Below, piece after piece: positions 1-13,175 of a DNA stretch of 64,000 nucleotides. The notes below the pieces were generated by a model, which was given only the letters and a program-made list of their open reading frames with translations, did not search any database and was not told where the DNA came from. Location of the stretch: assembly GCA_037074705.1 (NCBI GenBank), contig CM073590.1:53833895-53897894 (forward strand), given 5' to 3'. Each line of letters begins with the position of its first letter. Within the stretch, counting starts at the first letter, position 1. Source of the stretch: Zhengitettix transpicula. Lineage: Eukaryota; Arthropoda; Insecta; Orthoptera; Tetrigidae. Position numbers and translations under genes: made by a program.

Positions 1-224
1 AGACGGTTTAAGTAAACATTGTTTATCAATCACAAACCCATTATTAATTGACCGATCCGTTAATCAGTGACAGGCATGCGTTAGTAAAGCGACGCTGCAA
101 TAATGGTTTACTGTAATTCACATCAAATTCAACTAATTCGTATTTTTAAGTTTTAAAAGTTACATTCGCAGCAAGATTGACGTACTACTATAGAACTAAT
201 TAAACATTATTTCACTATTTTAAA

Positions 225-395
225 TTAATTTATTTACAGTCGCACAGATCAGTAGTGACTTATTACGGCTACTCATATTTGCCTTGTCGGGGACGAGAGT
301 TTCTCTCTCGCACACAAATAGCCATGCAATCGCCGGGATTCGAACCCGAGACCTCTGAGAAGCGAGGCACTGACCCCTACACCACAGGCGATCTT
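225..395 (-). repeat. tRNA-derived SINE
   Basis: On the minus strand the head has a pol III A box (TGGTGTAGGGG, 374-384 in plus coordinates) and a perfect B box (GTTCGAATC, 337-345). T-stem and loop are intact, but the 5' and 3' acceptor arms do not pair over seven bases and a roughly 100-bp unrelated body with an AT-rich tail follows. This is a SINE head rather than a functional tRNA gene. Borders are approximate. Confidence 0.6.
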
Positions 396-1149
396 CGATT
401 TCGACGAAGCCATGGTAGCGATGAATAAGTAAAAAATAATATATATATATTTATATTTCAACACTTTTTAGCGCGCGTCATTACCATGAAGCCGTATTAT
501 TTTATAGCAGTGTTTTCATATGTAGAGACAATTCCAACAAATACGAATTCAAATGTTACCCACCGAATCCTCAGACCCGACAGCGGTAAATCGTCTCATT
601 GGTCACGCGTGCTCGGGAATCACGTTGTTAAAAATGGAAATCGTCTCCGGATGCAGCAAAACTTACAAGCTTCATAAATTTTACATCTGAGCGCCGACAC
701 CACGGGGTACGATTTGGAATTTCCAACGGCTAAACAATTTGTCGCCACCAAAACAAGATCTATCAAGCACGCATTAGTAGAATGTTTCTGAAAGTAACGT
801 GTTGTAAATAATTGCAGGTGTAATGCAGGTGTCAGGGTTAGTTCGCAGTTCCCACAGTGGCCCGCACCTGCGACCCCCCCCCCCCCTTCCATTCCTAACT
901 AAACTTTCCATAAACACGTCGATGCTGGCCGGAAGCCGCAGGTGCCCCTTGATCGGTATCTGACGTTCCCACAGACATCGAACTTCAATTACATTCCGTT
1001 CTTTATACACGACTCGTCACCCTCGCGTCACATTAATCTCCATATTCGAAAATAACGGCAGCAATCGCCTCACACCACACGCCCCTGTAGCGCTCCAACA
1101 GCGGAGAATATGAGATTACAAGCCTACTGGGGAGGCACTGAAGAGAGAA
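396..1149. other. non-coding, no gene recognised
   Basis: AT-rich start, then a run of 13 C at 874-886. Open frames here are short, overlapping and lack any motif. Confidence 0.6.
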
Positions 1150-1319
1150 ATTTGTTTCCTTCCTGTCGCTGAAAAGCTGGACAGACTGCAATCCGAAATC
1201 GAATTGTCGCGTGCCGGTTGTTGGCATATTGAGTTGTAGAGCTGGGGAATGTGATTTGAAAGTAGCTCCCGGGCCGGGGCGCGTAAATCGCATTGCCGCC
1301 GCGACGCCGTGCAGGGCTG

Positions 1320-1445
1320 CGTGGGAACGGTGCTGTGTGGAGAGGCCGGCTCGGTCCATCGCGTGGGAACGGCGCTGTGTGGAGTGGCCGGCGCGGCCCT
1401 TCGCGTGGGAACGGCGCTGTATAGAGTGACCGGCGCGGCCCATCG
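1320..1445 (+). repeat. 42-bp minisatellite, three tandem copies
   Basis: Copies at 1320-1361, 1362-1403 and 1404-1445 each begin CGTGGGAACGG and differ at a few positions. The period is a multiple of three, so several frames stay open across it and give 14-residue repeats. It sits in a GC-rich, CpG-bearing patch (about 1150-1570), possibly a promoter-like island. No recognised gene. Confidence 0.8.
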
Positions 1446-3751
1446 CGGCCCTGCACGGCGTCGAGCTTGCGTGTGTTCCTCGCCGAGGTGAGGTTGTTGG
1501 AGCGCGCTTCCGGCCGACCTTTGTGCTTGTGTGCCGTGACGAGCAGCACCGCGCCCTGCGATCGAGGTCGCTCTGACATCATCAGCCAATGACCTGCACC
1601 CTCCGACCACCCCAAACCATACTCTTATTTCCTTTAGTCACAATACTGTTCGGGTTTCCCCTTGTCCGAGAGGCAGAAGTACAAGGTGTAATTGGAGAGA
1701 CTCGCAGAAATGAGACGAGAAGAGACCGGAAATTCAAGTTGGAATATGCCGAAAAAGTAAAGCGAAATAATTGACAAACCAAAAATAAGTCAAATTTGAA
1801 GATTCGGAGTCTGTACAGGAGTACGGGAGTAGCCGTAGTAAGTCCGCTGCCTCCGCTTTATCGTTTGAATATTCAAGCATATTTTATGCTGCTGGACTCT
1901 GGTTGATGTGGTTTTGGACATTAAAGTGTCATAAGTACTATAAAAATGTCTACGCAATATTGTCGTTTTAAATTTTTGCAAAACTTCAAAATAATTTTTA
2001 AACAAAAAGCCAAATCTTTGTAAAATTTCCTTATCTATCTAAGTTTTTTAATTACACAGACCAAATTTTTATACAAGTTTTTATGAATCCGACTTTTTTG
2101 TGCACGGTACTCATTAGTTCATATCCACTCTCAGTAAATCTTAAAGCATTTTCCTTGTGCCTTTTATTTACACTTCCAATATTTTGTTAAATATTAGCAA
2201 TAATGTGGCGTGAAGGTTACATTTTAACATTTTACGAAGATGAGAATTAATTTTTGATGTGATGTATTTTATATTTCCTAACATTATATTCCTATCACTA
2301 ATTCAAGTAACAGTTAAAATTTTCCGATTGCTCTGTAACGACTGTCGAAACGATTATTTGCAATCGAAACCAAAACGAAACGCGTATTATATTTGGGCGC
2401 AAACGGTTCTTTGTTTGTGGTGCAAAGACTACGCCACTTAAGAAAGCTTCCGGATATTTGATGCATTCCCCCGAATCCCCCTTCCCCGGTTTCCTTTTCT
2501 TCCGAAGCACTTGAAACAAGATCCGGTATTGGGGTAGGTTGTTTTCGCGCACCTGGACGCGTACCACGTGCGCATCAAGGAGTCTCTTCAATAGAGATAT
2601 CCCTCATTGGCTTCTCGTATCCAAACATTTGTTTACGTGGCACTGAACTTATTCCGATCATCTGCTTCTACAATTCTTCTATAACTCATTGGACAGAACG
2701 CATCTGATACGTATTTTATGATATGCATAGAAATTACATCGTACCCTCCAGTGGTTTTTCTTTAATGATTTAATAGTATTTTAATCTCATAGGCATGTTA
2801 ATTCAAAAGTAGGGTCATTTACGTTGCCAGTTTGATTTTATTTAAGTTTATTAATTGTCCTTGTCAATGATTTAAAATTACTTCCTGCTTAATCCTTCAC
2901 ATACTGATAAAAAATTATTCCAGTTTTCCACTAGATTTGAGGTTGAATTGTCCAAATAAATGTTTATCTTTTTTTTGGTTATTTATAAATTCCGAAAATG
3001 TTTTACTTTGTTTCCCAATCTTCAATTCTTCTTGATAAATTCATACTTTTTTCTCTATGACCTACTACCATTTTAATAATATCGTTTGTATTTTTTCTGT
3101 ACACGTATATCTTTTGACTTTTTATTACATATAAATATAACCCTCAGTTATGTTTTACTGCTGAAATCTTAATTCCTTTTGTAATCCAGTTATTTATTTT
3201 TTGTAGCTGATTTTACCTTTGATTTTTACTGGCAAGTTTATTTCCAATTGTAAAATGCAGGAATTTGGAAATGCATTTAATTTGTTATTTGTATTAATGT
3301 TTAAATTACACGTTTCAAAAAGTCATGTTGGCTAATGTTATTTTTTTTACTCTTTGATGTGAAGGGACATTTAGTTTTTGTTAATATCTCAACTACTGTT
3401 AAAATTTGGGCATCATGATGTGTCATATGGGCAATATACTGAAGATATAATATTGTGAACTGTCCAAGAAATTATCTATTGCAGGCCCTATAGAATTTTG
3501 ATGATGAGTGACGAAGTTTACTTGTGGTCACGTACCTCATTTCTGATTGAGATTTTGATTTCTTTCTGTTTACATATTCCATTTGTCGTATAGAAATCAT
3601 AAGATGAAATAACACGCAAAAGGTAAATGAATGTTATTACTACAATAGTCGTCGTGAATTTCACACAATATATAAAGGCAGCTAATTGAGCTGAGGCATG
3701 TGCTCTCCAACAATGCGGCTGGAAGGGGCAAGAGGTCATTGTGTAGGCTCT

Positions 3752-3875
3752 CTTCCGGTCACCTCCTCTCCGCTCGAACACGCGACCCTCTCAGCAAGGT
3801 GGTTGCTCTCCCCTCCCTTCCCCGTCCCTCTCCCCCGCCGCATCACTTCCGGCCCGGTAGGGAGAGCGCTTCCGG
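3752..3875 (+). promoter_or_regulatory. group of three CTTCCGG Ets sites in a GC-rich patch
   Basis: CTTCCGG occurs at 3752, 3846 and 3869, all in the same orientation, inside a GC-rich patch (about 3700-3930). Candidate Ets-responsive element far upstream of pnt, or part of another transcription unit's promoter. Seen directly as motifs; function is inferred. Confidence 0.3.
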
Positions 3876-4865
3876 TGCAAAGGGGGGCGCAATTAAGCGC
3901 GCACCTGTGACATGAGGCCGCTGCGCATGCGATTCAAGGTTCGTCGATAGCGCTGGAATTCTCCTGGAAACTGCTTAATTGCCCGATACAACCACTTGTT
4001 AAAACTTAATTAATTGGATTGTACAATTCCAGAATTGAAGGTGGCCCACGAAATTACCGATTTACAGCCAAGTCATTTTATGACCGTACGAACTATGAGT
4101 GGTGATATTTCGCGTTGTTTGGTAACATCTCTGCTGGACTTTGTATAGGCGTAATCGTATAATGGGTTTGTCCTTCGCTGTCACAAGCTTGGCAGGCGCT
4201 ATCCTAGCTCGCTGAAGAATAATAGCACTTTCCTGTGGTGCCCAATAAATTTTTGTCTTCCTACAGACAAGACCTTGCTGAGATGTGACGGGAACCGCCT
4301 CTTCAAAGTGGCCTTCGTTATACGAACGCTGTCCTCACTTCTGTACAATAATGTGCAGTTAATAAAAGTCAATATCATTTGATGAAAACTAACTTCATGT
4401 ATTTATTTTATGGCCTGTCAAGATATCTTGATCGTGGTTTCTTGACTCTGTGATTATAAAACACTTTAAGATAATTTTATTAGATACACGTAAATAATTT
4501 GTAGCATATTTCGAGTCGTATGTATCTTAAATACGTTAATATTCTATACAGATAGAATTAATTGTTTGGATGAACGAGAAATGCGTATCTGTAACTGTCA
4601 TGCAATTGATTCAAATTCCTACGATCTTTGCCTGTGATATTTAGTGTTGCTTTCTTCCTTCACCGTATGTCTCGAGTACACGGTTCGCGTCATTGTAAAA
4701 AAAACTCCTCGCGTTTCAAAAAGTTCCCATTCAAGCAAATATTCAAGTTTTAACTAGATCTTTGCACGTTATATCAACATTCCCGTCCTCGGCTACACAC
4801 ATACAGATTCTTTGAGAGTTGTTAATTGACTACGTTCTTAACTTAATCGACAACTGCACGTTGGC

Positions 4866-4910
4866 TTTAGGTGAAATGTATGTTACAAATATTACTACAT
4901 TTCACCTAAA
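4866..4910. repeat. perfect 15-bp inverted repeat with 15-nt spacer
   Basis: Arms are TTTAGGTGAAATGTA (4866-4880) and its exact reverse complement (4896-4910). It may be a small foldback relic; the stem is too short for a typical pre-miRNA. Confidence 0.7.
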
Positions 4911-7900
4911 CACATTGGAGTTATCAATGTAAATTTTGCTTCTTTAAAAATACTTTTGTTTTAGAAAATAGCGATACTTAAAAAGGCATGATTATGACTA
5001 TCATTGCTTTCTTCTGCTATAAAATAATGGATCTGTTACATACGATCCCTTATTTATATATTACGTAATGACTGAGACGTATTAAGTCCCGCAAATTTGC
5101 ATTTCCTTGATTTATTAAAACAAATCTTTTCGTCTGACATATTCTGTTATAAAATTTCCGAATTTGAGAAACGTAGAGTTAATTTTAATTTAGTGGGAAC
5201 CGGGCTGAGGGTGCATTGTTGGATGTAGCGGCGATATCTGATGATGGCCGAAGCGGGACGGGCCGCCTCCTATTGTCACAATGGTGGAATATGCATGAAC
5301 GCGGAAGTCGGCCTATTTGGACCACTGCGTAATTGCCTCGCATTGTTTCGCATTGAATGTCTGATTTTGAAATTAACCCCATTTTCTCCATCTTTTCTTT
5401 GTGGTAATTACTTATCTACGAAAGCTGTTTCACTACAATTTTCTATTGATGATGACGCAGATTGGAATGGCGTTTGCCTTTATTGAAGCCGTGCTTAATC
5501 TTCCGATAAGACGGCCTTGGATTTACTGTTCATGGCAAACATTTTGCATCGGCTATTGTGTCCTTTCTTTCGACAAGTTTACTTCACGCCGAAGGTCTAT
5601 TTTCGGTGACTGTTGGTAGTCCTCCAAGACAAAGCTCGATAAAGTTATGCGCAGTTGCCTATCCCTTTTGCCCAATTCTTACTTCTCAACTACCTATTTT
5701 GGAATTAAAATCCCCGAAACTACAGTTTGAACACGTTTAAATGGTTTGTTTTAAAAACCTTTACACACTTACTGCTGCTAAATCTGTGCGACCTTGGATT
5801 TTAGTTACTTTGTTATACCAAAAAACGATTCCTCAAACATATTTGATACGATTTTATGTGATTAATTACGACGAAGTATAAAACGATAAATGTGATGGAA
5901 TGCGAACCGTGATCGTTATTTCAACACTTTTACCTGGACTGTTTCTAGTTTCATCGGCAGATGGCGCATAGTGGGTGTAATTTAGTATTCATTTATTTCC
6001 ACGCGATAAACCTAGCCGTCCGTAATTTACATAAAGCATCAATCTAAACTCTCACGGCAGTTTTCGTTGTAAAGTGTTCCGAGACAATGGCAGTTCGTTG
6101 CTGAATACTACGGCCCAGTGGGAACAAAAGAAGGCACCTAGAGATTCGTTCGTTGTTGCTTCTCCTTTGCATTGGTAGACCGAAAATTTCTTTTAACTCA
6201 TTCGGAGCGTTTGAAAAATCTCGATTTCTCGGAAGAGGTGACTAATAAAAAATATTCCTTGCTGACAATAACGACCAGCTGCTGAAAAGTATTACTTCAA
6301 GAGTAAATCCAAATACATGAGTGTTAATTTATTCCCCTCACTATTTACGCACATTAATATTCAGAGAAAGAGTTTGTAACGGATAGTATTCATAAACGAA
6401 ATTGGAACGAAATACTAAATGTAGATGTTATGAGCAAAGTACAGACACCTGCTCCATATTAAGCATACAATATAGGGTTGAATTCGGCAGAAAAATATAA
6501 ATGTTATGTAAATTATAATATACACTTCATTACTGCGTAAATATTAATTGACACTTCCTTCAAATGAATTGTAAAGACTGCACTAGGAACATTTAATCTT
6601 CTGAAATTGAAACAGAAGCCTTTTGCGGTTGACTGCACTTTTCATTTATGATACTTTCAAGCATCTATATGTTCGCAGCGTTTCCCCCTCAACGTCCTTG
6701 CGTAGATAAAAACTGAAAATTAATATAAATAAACAAACTCTGAATTTCATTATTGCTTACATGCATTAGATTGTTCATTCTGATTTAAGTTGATGTAAAT
6801 ATACAGATAATACACTTAAGAAAACTCTTTGATAGCATGAAATAATCGTTTTGTACGTCTCCGATCCATATTTGATATGCTCAAAACTATATGGATAATA
6901 CATCATTTCTGCAAGAACTCGCTGATTTAATACTTATGTTGCAAATTTCCAAACTTTAATTTCTGTGGATTTTGGTTCCGTTGCGACAATAAATTTCAGT
7001 GTTCCTTGGAGAAGTCGACCATAGGAAGATAGGATATAAAGTGAGACAGCAAAACTCGTCACGGCAGTGGGAACAATCTCCGGTCTTATGTAATTCATGC
7101 GATATGTACATATATATATAGTGAGGAAATTTTCTTACAGCACGGTGATTGCTTCTCCTGCAACGCCTCCCCCGCACCTCCGCCTTCTCCTCCTCGACGT
7201 CGCGACGTTGGGGCTTCTCGACGGCAATCAGTCTCGTTTGATGTCTGCACGACACGACGCTCATTAAAAGTATCGGCTTGACCGCCGCGGGTATCAATTA
7301 ACTGCTCGCAATTAGAGGGGGCGCTATTTCTCCAGCAAACACCCTGCCTGCAGGCTCGGTAATTAAACGCGACATTGTCTTGAGTCGCCCAACTTGTTGC
7401 TTATTGGCTTTCTGAAAAGGTGCTCTCCAGACTGCACCTTTACCGCTTAATCTTTTCATATTTTATCTTACTAATTAGGCAACTACCGCCTGCTTTCTTT
7501 GCAGTATTATTTGAGGGTCTAAATATGTAACTTATTAATTAATCTTGATGCCATTACGTTTTAAAATACTGCTTAGATTTATTACTGCGAATAGTATTAT
7601 AAATACAACTACATTTAGTATATTATTGCGTATCTTAATTAAATAATTATATAGCCTCCTGTATTTTTGTCATTAGGCCTATTAGTTGACGGTATTTCCT
7701 GAGAATTCACAATTTAGTTTCTCCATTTACAAATACAATATGATTTCGCACTATTTTCTTTTTCGGTTTATTGCCATGTTTGTTGCATATACTTCTTATA
7801 TTGTAAATTAACGTTTCCGCCAACTGCTTTTGCGAAACAAACTGCAGAATCTGTTTTAATAATTATTTTATTTATTAGTAAATTCAATATGTTGTGTTAC

Positions 7901-8253
7901 GATTCATATATATTGTAGAAAACAATGCGAGATCATAAGTAATACAGTCTTAAACAGATTTATTGTGAAGATACAACAGAATGTGCGATTATTGATCATA
8001 TCTGGAAATTATGAAAATGTTATTTTAAGTCATCCCAATTATCAATTAATATGATTTAACGAGTAAATTCTGGACGACAGATATGTACAACTATGCTTTA
8101 CAAATAATACCTGAGTACGAGAGCGGTGTGGCTTTCTAATATTGTAAGATGAAATCACACAATGTTACTGAGTTGCGTTCCCACTCTCCTAAAATCTCGC
8201 CATCTCTATAAATTACCTAATTATCTTATGAATCACTGTAAAATTTATTATTC

Positions 8254-9335
8254 ACTAGCTGAGTGTTCGGCGTTGCCCGGATATTTATTTAAATTAGCCC
8301 GGAGAAGGAATTGATTCGATTTACCCTTTAACGCTTCCCTCCCCAACCTAACCTTTGGCATCTAACTTCAAATAAACCAGGATGATGACTGACGAAACTT
8401 TAAACAATCGGGAATTCCTCTACTATAAAAAAATAAGAGTTTTATTAAAAATCACGCCGACTTACGAGAAATATACCTTCCTACTTAATAAAGTCTAAAA
8501 ATACTCCTGGGTGATTCCCTCCCTTCCATTTTCGCATTGAAATTAGACACTTAAAACTTCTACGATAACACTATCAAATTCAATGACCCTAAAAACCTTT
8601 TTATTCGTTGCTAATAATGGGCGTTCACGAATATTTTTAAATGCCGACACCCTCACCTCTACAGGTGATAGGCGAGTCTTAATCCATCGGTGTTTGTTTC
8701 TGGATCGTAAGTGTATAAAGTTTGGTAGAAATTGCTTTGCACGTTTAAGTTTGTACGAGAAAATTTGTTTCACCCACTCCAACTTCACTACGTATGATAA
8801 AAGTCATAATTAATCTCAGTGATTTACATGACCCCCAGATTCAACACCAGTGTCGGTTGTTTACTCATTACTTTATGTAAAGACATTTCACTCACTTCCT
8901 TCCCCACACCCGTACCTAGGGACTGAACTATAACTTTACTTACATAGTGAATGCCAGAATTAAACTCATTGTAATCTATAGCCCAGGATGTCACACAATT
9001 CTCGGATACTTCGTGTTATTTTTATGTAACGCCCCTCCACCCCCTCCCTGGTGCTGACTTGCCATCGTGTAAGAGGTTGAAATTATTCGCTAATAACAAC
9101 TGGCGAGAAACTATTTATCTCATCGACTAATTATTCGACGGTAATGTTAGCCGTTTGAACATGTTTTAAAATTTGACCCCCTCTTGCCCCTTGGGAGTTT
9201 CCTAACGCTTCGAAAGGTCGACAGAAACCTTCGTGGGCGTGCACGAAACAACTTTTTCAAAGTTTTATCGGAAGCGGATGAATGTTATAAGGTAGTATAG
9301 GCGACCCATAGACACACATTCATTTTTATATGCCT
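8254..9335 (+). repeat. unclassified interspersed repeat, about 1.1 kb
   Basis: It opens with CTAGCTGAGTGTTCGGCGTTGCCCGG, a type of head (CTAGCTG...CCCGGCGTTGCCCGG) I know from dispersed non-coding arthropod repeats. It ends with a segment of the form 'tatcggaagcggatgaa...gacacacattcatttttata', again a common repeat tail. No intact ORF. Class and borders are uncertain. Confidence 0.4.
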
Positions 9336-12233
9336 CAGTCTTCGGCTGAAGAAGTAATTTAGGAATTATAAATATTAAAAACAATATAACTTTGTATTTA
9401 TTATTCTTGTCACATTGTACAGGGTAGCAAATCTAAGGTATATTATTTAAAGTATTTAGTTGAAATTTTATGTTAGCTGTTACAATGTATATCATAGTTA
9501 GGTATTTATTTTAAATACATTTAAATTTACAATGTTGTTAGAGGAATTAGACCTGGAATTATTTATTTGCCATTGAAACGAACCCTTAGAACAATGATAT
9601 TCAGAAATTAAAAGCAAGTGTATTATACAGAGGCTAATTTCAGTAAGTGTTACGCTTGACTTATGCCGAAGAGATCTGCGTCTGAGTAGGCCTATATGTA
9701 TCTAGGACTGTTATAACTGATGCTGAAGGAAGTAGGGTACTAGTAAAAAAGACGCGTTATCAGCTTATTGCTTTGTCTGAGCGCTGGATGAGTGATGCGC
9801 CGTTTCGTTGCCCTTAAATAAGAGTGCGTCAGGTTAATTTAGGGCATACCTGTCACCACTCGGCTGGTTACGAAAGGCGACCCATCCAAGCGAGAGTAAG
9901 AATCGATTATTAAGGGGCACGACCCTCACAATGCCCGCAGCTCCCCATATTAACCGAACCCCCTCCCTGTGTTTGCTCGGCACGCCGACAAGTGCAGGCC
10001 GAACTGTGATAATTACGACCTCTTTGAGCGCCAAAGGGAGTGTTAATTAAACCGGGTCACGTGTCACAGGTGCGTGTCTTATGCTTTCAAGATCCTAAGC
10101 GCAACTTCGACTAAGAATAGCACGGACAGAAGCTCATTGAGAAAAAAAACTCGTTCTACTCAATGCTTGAAGATTAAAGCGTAGCCTTTTTTGGAGGATG
10201 AAAATTTAGAGAAGTTTTGTAAATCCGTATTATTTCAGTTTAACAATTACAAATTGTACGATACTCGAAAATAATATACGGTCTTAACAGTAAAATTCAT
10301 TGCAATTAGTTATTGCCCTGATGAGTGCAAATACAAATACACGAACAATAAACTATGAAATCTCAGTAATAATATTAATGACGTTTGTTTACATTAGGGA
10401 TGTTTTTTACGAACCTGTACGTTATCAGTTCATGATTTTATTTTAAATTCGATGAAAACGTTATGCTTACATCGGGGGTTCCTTTGTCTTCAGTAGCTTA
10501 CAAACTATGTGAAGTGATACGAGCGAGTGTAAACATGAGATTGTTAATTCCAGCGCTCATCGACTGCATTCTGCAACTAAAGAGGACTGATGGAAAGAGG
10601 TCACGGTTATTATGCGAACAGGGCGGAGGTGGATCAGAAGTGATGAAAATTTTACGGAAGGTTCCGCTTGGGTTGGCGGGAAATCTTGAAGGACCCGGGC
10701 TTGTTAAGAAAGCATTGATACATAACAACTTTAAAGGAAAATTTTATGAAAACGTCTACATAAAGCAAAATAACATATTTGGTACATACACTGAATTTCG
10801 ACGCAGTTATTAAATCCGTAAAAGATGTAAATGGAGACATATGAAGAGGTTTAAGTTCCTGTAAGATAGAATGCTTGTCGTAAATATTTGTAGAAAATAA
10901 CTCTTGACGATAGCAGTGAATATAAATCGTCTGGGATCTTGATATTACAGATTATTACATATTCGTCATGGATGATAGTGGCTGTTATTACTGTTAATAG
11001 ATCAATTTTAAACACTTAATTCTCAAACCTGAATTATTTTGAATAATAGCTGAAAACAATTAAACTTGCGCGAACATGGTAATCTCAAACTGTAAAGAAC
11101 GTCGATTCTAATCTTTACATATCTTTTGGCATTTACGAGTAACTATTATATTTTGTAAAACTGGATTTTTAATAGTGATTCAGATATATTGTAGTTTATG
11201 GATTGCTTCGTAATCAAATATCACTAATACACGATTTACAATGTTTTGATAATAATAAGAAAAAATAGGTAATCCTAAAATTGATTATTTCTAGTCATTT
11301 ACTAAGAAAGAGATGTAATGTTTTTAATTTTAATAATTTATATATCAAAGTTTCTGCACAAAATGTAATACTCATTTTGTCATCAGCAATCGATCAGGGT
11401 CTGCGCTGACGTGCTGATGTCAATTCTAATGCAGGATCCCGTCGTGTTGCTATTCCATCTAAATTGTTAATTTTGCATTGAAGGAAAAACTACAGTAATT
11501 CATTCAATATTTAATTTATTCTCCTCTCCAACATCTCCTTACAAACACCAAAACTCTTAGACAAACCACTGCTCTCCTACTACTCAAATCAAATATATCT
11601 TTCCTAAGATTCTCCACATCTCACTGATCCAAAGTTATAAATGGTTTAAGAAATATACGTTACAAGTTGCATAAAACTAATTCTCTACAAAGTGTACTTT
11701 GAAAAAATAAGGGTTACAATTTACAAAATTATTAATGTTCAATAATCTTCTAAGTGGTACGAGATACTATTTTTTTTAAAAGAATGTTAGTGAGCCAAAG
11801 TGAAAAAACATCTGTTAATAATTAGAGTATATTTCTTATTTTATCGATTTTTTTATTTTTTATCGACTGAAATAACGTTAGAAGCGCACGATCAGGTTAC
11901 AGAAACTTCATATTTTTACTTGCTCTTCAGCCTTTAGGACACGTGCTATTTTGTGGACATTTGTTAACTAAGCCGAATTTGTGTGCAACAAGTAGCCAGC
12001 AACAGGTGTTCTAAAGGCTTTGCGCGCGAATGGCTCAACAGGTGTTGCGATGATAACTTGGACGGTGTAACCGTCGTATTCAATCTAGCCTATCTACAAT
12101 ACAGTCTGTCGTTGTGGCTCTGCCCACTAGAGTTTAGCCATATCAATTTTCATCCATAAGTCGTACTTAGAGAGCATTCAATTCCTATGTACACTGGACA
12201 CAGTACGTCTTATTAAGTTTTTTATCTTCTCGC
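9336..12233. other. non-coding, no gene recognised
   Basis: AT-rich. The 116-codon open frame at 10463-10813 has no recognisable domain or signal and overlaps a similar-sized frame on the other strand. Confidence 0.5.
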
Positions 12234-13175
12234 TATGAATGTAAGTACATTGAGGTATTTATGTATTAAACAAGCCATTGTTTGTATCAATAATGAATTT
12301 AACAAGCGTTGGATACAGGTGACGCACATCCTGGACGGAATATTCCATATTTGCCAACGGGGTAGATTTTCTCGCCCTTGTGGCCGCGACTGTAGTGTGC
12401 GTGTTGAATAAACATTACTTTAGTGTCCTGAGGTATTATGGAAGCGAAACGCCTTATGCCGCAGTAGTGTTAGTTGACATATTGATAAATGTGAGCTTTA
12501 ACGCAAGGGAAGTAAATTAACGTCACAACCTCCACGAAAATGGCAAAGCACCAATCATAAGCTACAACGTCAACCGTGGTTACAGCTGTAAAAGTGTTAA
12601 TGTAAACATACATAACTTATTAATCCGTTTCAGTCGAGTTGTCCGAAACCAATTAACTGGCCGAATCGTTGCGCTCTCCCTGGCAGGAAAGCGCAAGTCT
12701 AGCGATGTTAGTGTTTTTTTTTTCGTTATGCTTTGGTGTGAGTCGGGATCATGTAAATTAATTGTATTGGTTAGTATTCCATTTTTTTTGTTATAAACAT
12801 CAATAACAGGAACATCTGTGGCCCCACTTTTAAACTCAAAATTGGCTATTATTTCAATTTTAGATCCCGATGAAGCCATATACACTCGTGAATAAAGAAA
12901 TAAGATTTATTCGGTAATACACATAGGTTTTTGGGGCTTTTGGTCCACGGTTATTTTTGGCGAATTTGCCGACGTTTCGATCCCGAACACCGAGCATTTT
13001 CAATAAGTTAAGTTTAGACTATGAATGTAAGTAAATGGAAGTATTTATGAATTAATCATTTTTCCCTTTATCTATAATCAATTGAATTAGCTTTAGATGC
13101 AGGAAACGCAAGTCGATATGTTCCATATTTTCCAACGGGATTGAGTTTATCACCCTAAAACTTTTGTGGCCTGGA
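12234..13175 (-). mobile_element. Penelope-like element remnant bounded by direct repeats
   Basis: Two diverged direct repeats of about 155 bp (12234-12390 and 13019-13175) share 'tatgaatgtaagta', 'ttccatatttgccaacgggg' and 'cttgtggcc' in the same order. Just inside the second, on the minus strand (about 12965-13010), is a hammerhead-like motif ending GATCGAAACGTCGGC. Penelope-like elements carry hammerhead ribozymes in their terminal repeats. No reverse transcriptase remains. Confidence 0.4.

Larger units (their letters stand above)
1571..8253. other. non-coding upstream DNA
   Basis: Mostly AT-rich. It holds the Ets-site patch at 3752-3875 and a perfect 15-bp inverted repeat at 4866-4880/4896-4910. 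The short open frames show no domain or splice-supported exon. Confidence 0.5.

Noticed and set aside
328..393. A functional tRNA gene on the minus strand
   Set aside because: A and B boxes and the T arm are good, but the acceptor arms do not pair and a SINE-like body follows.
1033..1615. Three overlapping open frames of 136-164 codons on the minus strand
   Set aside because: They overlap in different frames across a GC-rich minisatellite; none has a domain or splice support.
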